NCBI RefSeq assembly: GCF_000321225.1
Contig: NW_004450477.1
Coordinates: forward strand, 2,024,096-2,088,095
DNA from: Odobenus rosmarus divergens
Lineage: Eukaryota > Chordata > Mammalia > Carnivora > Odobenidae
Direction of reading: 5' to 3'
DNA: 64,000 nt
The position numbers and the translations under genes are program-made. The notes under the pieces were generated by a model. It was not told the origin of the DNA, searched no databases, and worked only from the letters and a program-made list of their open reading frames with translations. Of the stretch, positions 58,433 to 64,000 are shown piece after piece. Each line of letters starts with the position of its first letter. Position 1 is the stretch's first letter.

Positions 58433-58636
58433 GGTGCCTGGATGGCTCAGTCGTTAAGCGTCTGCCTTCAGCTCAGGTCATGGTCCCAGGGTCCTGGGAT
58501 CGAGCCCTGCATGGAAGCCTGCTTCTCCCACTCCCACTCCCCCTGCTTGTATTCCCTCTCTCGCTGTGTCTCTCTCTGTCAAATAAATAAAATCTTTTAA
58601 AAAAAAAAGTTAAGTTCTCCCCATTAAAAAAAGAAA
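58433..58636 (+). mobile_element. CAN-SINE (plus) with extra 3' sequence
   Basis: 19-bp target duplication (58414-58432 and 58637-58655, one difference). The SINE tail at about 58590-58607 is followed by GTTAAGTTCTCCCCATT and a second A-rich tail. Confidence 0.92.
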
Positions 58637-58655
58637 AAAAGAACAAAACTGAAGG

Positions 58656-60350
58656 ACTCACACTTCTTGATTTCAAATGAACAGACATTTCTCAACAAAG
58701 ATATACAAATGGCCCAAAAAGCACATAAAAAGATGCTCAACATCATTAGTCACCAGAGAAATGAAAATCAAAATTATAAGAAGATAGCCCTTCATACTCA
58801 CTAAGATAGCTATGATAATTATAAAAAAACAGCAATAGAAAATAAACTCTGTTGGAGGGGATATGGGAAAATTGGAATTGTCATGTATTGCTGGTGGGAA
58901 TATAAATTGGGTAGCCACTGTGGGAAACAGTTTGATGGTTCCTGAAAAAGTTAAACAGAATTACCAAATGATTCAGCAATTCTACTACTAGGTATATACC
59001 AAAAAGAATTGGGAAAAAGTATTCAAGTAAAAACTTGTACATGAGCGTTCATAGAAGCACTATTCATGATAGCTTAAAGGTGAAACAACCCATATGTCCA
59101 TCACCTGATGGAGGGATAAACAATATGTGGTTTATCCATACATATGATGGAATACTATTCAGCCATAAAAAGGACTGAAGTACCGACACCTGCTACAACA
59201 TGGATGAACCTTAAAAACATGATGTAAAGTGAAAGAAGCCAGATGCAAAAGGTCACATATTACATGATTCCATTGATAGAAAATGTCCAGAATCGGTAAA
59301 TCCATAGATACAGAAAGCAGGTTTGTAGTTGCCAGGGATTGGGGAGAAGAAGAAATAGATACTGCTGATGGATGCGGTTTTGGGTGGGGCATTATGGAAA
59401 TGTTATAAAATTAGGTAGGGGTGATGGTTGCACACCATTGTGAGTATACTAGAAACCACTGAACTGTATGTACACCTTTAAAAGTTTTTTATTGTTTGTA
59501 AATTATATCTCAATTTTTAAAATTCAATGTGAAATAGAACTGCACACCAAAAAGTGAATACTACTTCTGTCCACCTATTAGAATGGCCAAAATCCAGAAC
59601 ACTGACAATACCAAATGCAGAAAAGGATGAGGAGCTAAAGGAACTATCCTTCATTGCTGATGGGAATGCAAAATGGTACAGTTACTTTGGAAGACAGTTT
59701 GACATTTCATATAAAACTAAACCTGCTACATGATCCAGCAGTCATGCTCTCTGGTATTTACCCAAAGCAGTTGAAAACTTATGTCACAAAAACCTTCACA
59801 GGCACGTTTATAGTGGCTTTATTCACAATTGCCAAAACTTGGAAGCAACCAAGATGACCTTCAGTAGGTGAATAGATAAATGAACTGTACTGTATCTAGC
59901 CAATGCAGTATTATTTATTACTAAAAAGAAATGAGCAGGGGAAAAAAGAGTGATCAAGCCATGGAAAGAAATGGAGGAAACTTAAATGCATATTACTAAG
60001 TGAAAGAAGCCAATCTGAAAAGGCTATGTATAATTCCAGCTATATGACATTCTAGAAAATGCAAAACTACAGAGACAGTAAAAAGACCAGTGGTTGCCAA
60101 GGGTCGGTGGGAGAGAAGAGATGAATAAACAGAGCACAGAGGATTTTTATGGCACTGAAAATACTCTGTACAATGCCATCGTGATGGACACATGTCATTA
60201 TACATTTATACAAGCCGTCATATTCAAAGTAATTAGTTCAAGATGGATAACAAATAGAAAAGGGAAACTGATGGTTCTAAAAGAGAGCATAGGAAAATAC
60301 CTTGATGACAGCAAAGATTTTTTAGAATACAAAAAACACTAACTGTACAA
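58656..60350 (+). mobile_element. L1 ORF2 end and 3'UTR (sense), two copies
   Basis: Two successive 3'-region patterns. First 58670-59520 (CATCATTAGTCACCAGAGAAATG, GGAATACTATTCAGCCATAAAAAGG, TGAACTGTATGTACACC). Second 59570-60230 (TGGGAATGCAAAATGGTACAG, AATTGCCAAAACTTGGAAGC). Confidence 0.88.
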
Positions 60351-60609
60351 GAAAAATAGTGATCAAAAAAAGGGCATCAAAATTAAAACTCAGCTCATCA
60401 GTAGATAGCATTCAGAGAATGAAAAAAATGCAGAGTCTGGATGACCACTACAGCCGCAGGTTCCAGTAACCTTTACTGGCATCTCAATCTCCTCTTCCAA
60501 AGGTTGAACCATGTAAAAGACCGTGTCAACTCCTACCCATCTTTTCTCACTTAGAGTGACAGATTGACAGTTTGTAAAGTATATGTCTGGCTGCGACCAG
60601 TTCAAGAGC

Positions 60610-61395
60610 TTTCCTGTCTAACATTAGTTTCAGTACAACATAGTGATCCAACATCTCTCTACAACACGCTGTGCTCACAAGTGTAGCTACCACCTGTCAC
60701 CATACAACACTATTAACAATTCCATTAACCACATTCCCTATGCTGTACCTTTAACCCCATGACTTATTCATTCCATAACTGGAAGCCTGTATCCCCCACT
60801 CCCCTTCACCCATTTTGCCCATCCCCCCACCATCCTTCCCTCTGGCAACCATCAGTTTGTTCTCTGTATTTATGGGTCTGTTTCTGCTGTTTGTTTTGTT
60901 TTTTAGATTCCACATATGGGTGAAACCATATGGTTTTTGTCTTTCTCTGTCTGACTTGTTTCACTTAACAACATACTCTTTAGGTTCATCCATTGTCTCA
61001 AAGGACAAAATTTCATCCTTATTCATGATTGAGTAATATAGTCCATTGTGTATATATACACATCTTTATCCATTCATCTATAGGTGGACACTTGGGTTGC
61101 TTCCATTCTTGGCTATTATAAATAATGCTGCAATAAACATAAGGGTGCAAATATTTTTTTCATATTAGTGTTTTTGTTTTTGTTTTCTTTAGGTAAATAC
61201 CCAGTAGTGGAATTACTAGATCATATGATATTTCTATTTTTCATTTTTTGAGGAACCGCCATACTGTTTTCTGCTGTGGCTGCACCAATTTACATTCCCA
61301 CTGACAGTGTATGAAGGTTCCTTTTTCTCCACATACTCACCCACACTTGTTACCTTTCTTGTCTTTTTGATTCTAGCCATTCTCAACCTTTTCAA
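60610..61395 (-). mobile_element. L1 3' region (antisense)
   Basis: ACCATCAGTTTGTTCTCTG, ATTCCACATATGGGTGAAACCATATGG and GAGGAACCGCCATACTG. Confidence 0.9.
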
Positions 61396-61655
61396 TATTC
61401 AATTGGTAGTCAAGTTCTAGGTGCAAAAGGCCTTAAGAACCACATTTTGAATATCATAATGAAATTGACTGTTCTGAAACTGCCTGCATCATACCTCAGT
61501 TTGCTCAAGAAGCATCTTCTGTAAAATTGTATACCGTGAATACTATGGCAGCTCATATGTGGAGCACCTCACAAAATTCTTTTACATGAAATTTCACATA
61601 AGCTGCACAACATGCAGGGATTATTACCTTCATTTTCAGATGAACACATTAAGAT
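61396..61655. other. Short unassigned stretch
   Basis: Nothing recognised. Confidence 0.5.
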
Positions 61656-61660
61656 ATCTT

Positions 61661-61856
61661 TTTTTTTTAAGATTTTATATATTTATTTGACAGAGAGAGA
61701 CACAGTGAGAGAGGGAACACAAGCAGGGGGTGTGTGAGAGGGAGAAGAAGGCTTCGCGCGGAGCAGGGAGCCCGATGCGGGGCTGGATCCCAGGACCCTG
61801 GGATCATGACCCGAGCCAAAGGCAGACACTTAACGACTGAGCCACCCAGGCACTCC
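61661..61856 (-). mobile_element. CAN-SINE (minus)
   Basis: TSD ACACATTAAGAT on both sides. Confidence 0.92.
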
Positions 61857-61859
61857 AAC

Positions 61860-63280
61860 ACATTAAGATTTCTGAGCATTCTTGTAACCTACCCTCCTAA
61901 GTGAAGGCCTGGAGCTTAAACCCAGATCCTTGGCCTCCAAATCCAGCACTTCCCACCTCATTGTCAGGCCTGGCTGTGAAATGATGGTGAAAATGTTATC
62001 AGTCACTAATTCTGCTCTGTCACCATGGGGACGAATCCATGTGCAAACAGCATTTGGCAGAATTTACAGAATAGTGGGGAAAACAGTCGGACGTTTTGCC
62101 CATCCCAACATGACCATGCGCAAAGTGAGCTGCCCACACTGGGCCGCCACGGGCTCTAAGAAACCTCGGCCGTTGTTTTATAGAAGTAAGCAGCACCTGG
62201 GCCCCCAGATAGGAGCAGACCAGCCAGGTTTGCTTCAACAGGGGATCACTGGTCACCAGCAGGGGAGAAGTGAGCAAACCGCCTAAAGAGAGAATCTCAT
62301 CAGGCCATCCCTCTGGGTGTGGGCCTTTAAGATGTGGACGACACTACAAATAGTTGCTCTGCAGCTTTTTGATTGGCTGATTGTTTTGAGCCTTCTAATC
62401 CTTGTTTCATTTTGAAATGCTGAAGCCATTGCTAACTAAATGAGACAAACTGTGAGGAGCGTTTGACAAGGGATTGGGCATCCAGAGGACTCTTTATAAG
62501 TCCTGCTGACAGCCCCCCGGTTTCTGCCCTGACTCCTACACAGGTGAAGGATGTGTGAGGGACAGGGAAGAACAGGAAGCCAGGAAGAAGCTGGTAAGGG
62601 GTAAAGTGTAGGGGGACGGGACTGAGGTGGGAAGAAGCCCAAGAGGCAAGCGAGCTGGAACGACTGCTGGCAAAACAAAATGGTGAGATGTTAGCATTGC
62701 CGCGGTGGGGCAGGTATGCGTGCCGGGGTGCGGGGCATATTTCAGGGTTTCAAAGGCAATGGCCAGCCCGTTATTTTCCTTTCAACCGAAAGTCTTCCAT
62801 AACTTGATTCCATGATGCTAGAATGATGTGTCACGTGCCAAATAGGTACAGCAAGGCACTACTCTTTGAGATATTCCTACTAATAAGAAAAGCTTCTCCC
62901 CACTTCCCCTTGATAATCTCTCTCCCCTTCTCAAATCCTACCATCCCCATTAAACAACAGCACAGGAAACTCATGGTGGATACAACCCGAGTAACATATA
63001 TTTACAGCCTCACAAATTACTCCAGGAGACAATGGGCCAGACTTTGCATATGCACAATAAGATGAGGAATCTGTTTATCTGGGTTTTGTCACATCTAGCT
63101 GTTACTGGAGATTACTGCTTCATTATCACAGTTCCTACAAGGTAGAATGTGGTAGAGCTGGTGAGCATTCTGAGTCATTTCCAAAAACGCTCTTAAGGGA
63201 AGTTCTGCAAATAATACTATTTCTTAAGGGAGAAACAATTTTGACAACAATTTCCTTTTTTCAAGTGGCACCAAGTAACA
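61860..63280. other. Mostly unique intergenic stretch
   Basis: No gene recognised. 61930-62510 keeps several CpGs and shows no repeat; candidate regulatory DNA. The 118-codon frame at 61930 has no known domain. Confidence 0.45.
62254..62267 (+). promoter_or_regulatory. CTCF-like motif
   Basis: CACCAGCAGGGGAG is near the CTCF core CCAGCAGGGGGCGC. Sequence match only. Confidence 0.28.
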
Positions 63281-63287
63281 TTACTTT

Positions 63288-63486
63288 TTTTTTTAAAGAT
63301 TTATTTATTTATTTGAAAGAGAGAGAGAATGAGAGAGAGAGAGAGAGCATGAGAGGGGGGAGGGCCAGAGGGAGAAGCAGACTCCCTGCTGAGCAGGGAG
63401 CCTGATGCAGGACTCGATCCCGGGACTCCAGGATCATGACCTGAGCTGAAGGCAGTCGCTTAACCAACTGAGCCACCCAGGCGCCC
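63288..63486 (-). mobile_element. CAN-SINE (minus)
   Basis: GAGAATGAGAGAGAG subtype; flanks AACATTACTTTTT / AACAGATTACTTTTT. Confidence 0.9.
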
Positions 63487-63523
63487 AACAGATTACTTTT
63501 TGAATTAGAAATAAATCGAACCA

Positions 63524-63728
63524 GAATTTTTTTTTTTTTTTTTTAGATTTAGTTCTTTATTTGAGAAAGAGAGAGAGAGTGTGGGAGGGAGGGGCAGAGG
63601 GAGAGGGAGAGAGAGTCTTTTCAGCAGACTTGGAGCTGAGTGCAGAGCCCATCTCAGGGCGTGATCTCATAACCCTGAGACAAAACCAGGAGTGGGACGC
63701 TTAACTGACTGTGCCACCCAAGCGCCCC
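63524..63728 (-). mobile_element. Older CAN-SINE (minus)
   Basis: TSD AACCAGAATTTTT on both sides; head GCCACCCAAGCGCCCC. Confidence 0.9.
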
Positions 63729-63940
63729 CAAACCAGAATTTTTAAAGTAAATGGACTGTGGAGTGTATAATAGATATTTAAAAAACAGTAAAGGAGGCTA
63801 AAGTGGATAAGTTTCACTTAGTAAGTAGCTGATACTCTATTATGCCTGTGGTTTGAAAGGCAGCATTTAGGATCCATGATAAAGTTTTCTTCAATGACAT
63901 GTGATCCAGCAGTTGCTGTTCCATTGGGGGTTTTAGGATG

Positions 63941-63969
63941 ACTTTTTTTTTTTAAAGATTTATTTATTG
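63941..63969 (-). mobile_element. Tail of a CAN-SINE (minus), split at the window edge
   Basis: TTTTTTTTTTTAAAGATTTATTTATT is a SINE tail; the body should resume beyond the window after the nested element. Confidence 0.7.
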
Positions 63970-64000
63970 GGGGCCTGGGTGGCTCAGTCGGTTAATCATC
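63970..64000 (+). mobile_element. CAN-SINE (plus), cut by the window edge
   Basis: GGGGCCTGGGTGGCTCAGTC head only. Confidence 0.88.

Noticed and set aside
61930..62286. 118-codon frame in a CpG-retaining stretch
   Set aside because: No domain recognised; a competing frame exists on the other strand.
226..63729. tRNA-like heads (box A/B resemblance) in the many SINEs as tRNA genes
   Set aside because: They are tRNA-Lys-derived SINE heads with CT-rich bodies and A-rich tails, not genes that fold into a full cloverleaf.
1..64000. CRISPR arrays, operons, prophage or bacterial mobile elements
   Set aside because: Repeat content, introns and CpG island are mammalian; no such structures seen.

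Overview
The window is nuclear DNA from a caniform carnivore. About three dozen tRNA-Lys-derived CAN-SINEs (GCGCCTGGGTGGCTCAG heads, TC-rich body, AATAAATAAA tail) lie in both orientations. I see no copy of the dog-specific SINEC_Cf type, so a bear, seal or mustelid (arctoid) fits better than a dog; this is inference from repeat type only. There are no bacterial-style genes, operons or CRISPR arrays.

The only protein-coding gene I can support is at the left end, on the minus strand: the 5' part of ZNF396, a SCAN-domain C2H2 zinc-finger gene. The SCAN exon (1498-1919) and the next coding exon (866-1007) have good splice sites and an open frame across the junction. The zinc-finger exon lies to the left of position 1, outside the window. 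A CpG island (about 3830-4830) holds the likely promoter, with ETS, CCAAT and RFX-like motifs, a GCC repeat and a strong minus-strand splice donor at 4613/4612 that would end a non-coding exon 1.

From about 4.9 kb to 64 kb I find no gene. In human, ZNF396 is followed upstream by a long gap before INO80C, and this stretch would be the equivalent gap. It contains old L1 fragments in both orientations (large blocks 27.6-39.5, 41.2-45.2 and 56.4-61.4 kb), a younger carnivore L1 3' end (23.4-24.0 kb), five MLT1-type LTRs, an ERV-L-like pol relic (15.0-16.4 kb), MIR and L2 fragments, hAT-type DNA transposons, and nested SINEs. Two snRNA retropseudogenes are present: a near-complete U6 inside an L1, and a 5' fragment of U2 with a perfect 11-bp target-site duplication and no poly(A).

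The most unusual items are a degenerate telomere-like (TTAGGG) repeat with its own non-telomeric unit, duplicated at 10.6 and 11.5 kb; the tailless U2 fragment; the L1/U6 composite with a hairpin; a 67-bp identical direct repeat flanking an L1 piece; two SINEs inserted one after the other at the same target; and an 83-bp tandem duplication in an L1. No new multi-gene system is visible. Several non-repetitive stretches (40.4, 50.1 and 61.9 kb) are candidates for conserved regulatory DNA, but this cannot be shown without alignment.
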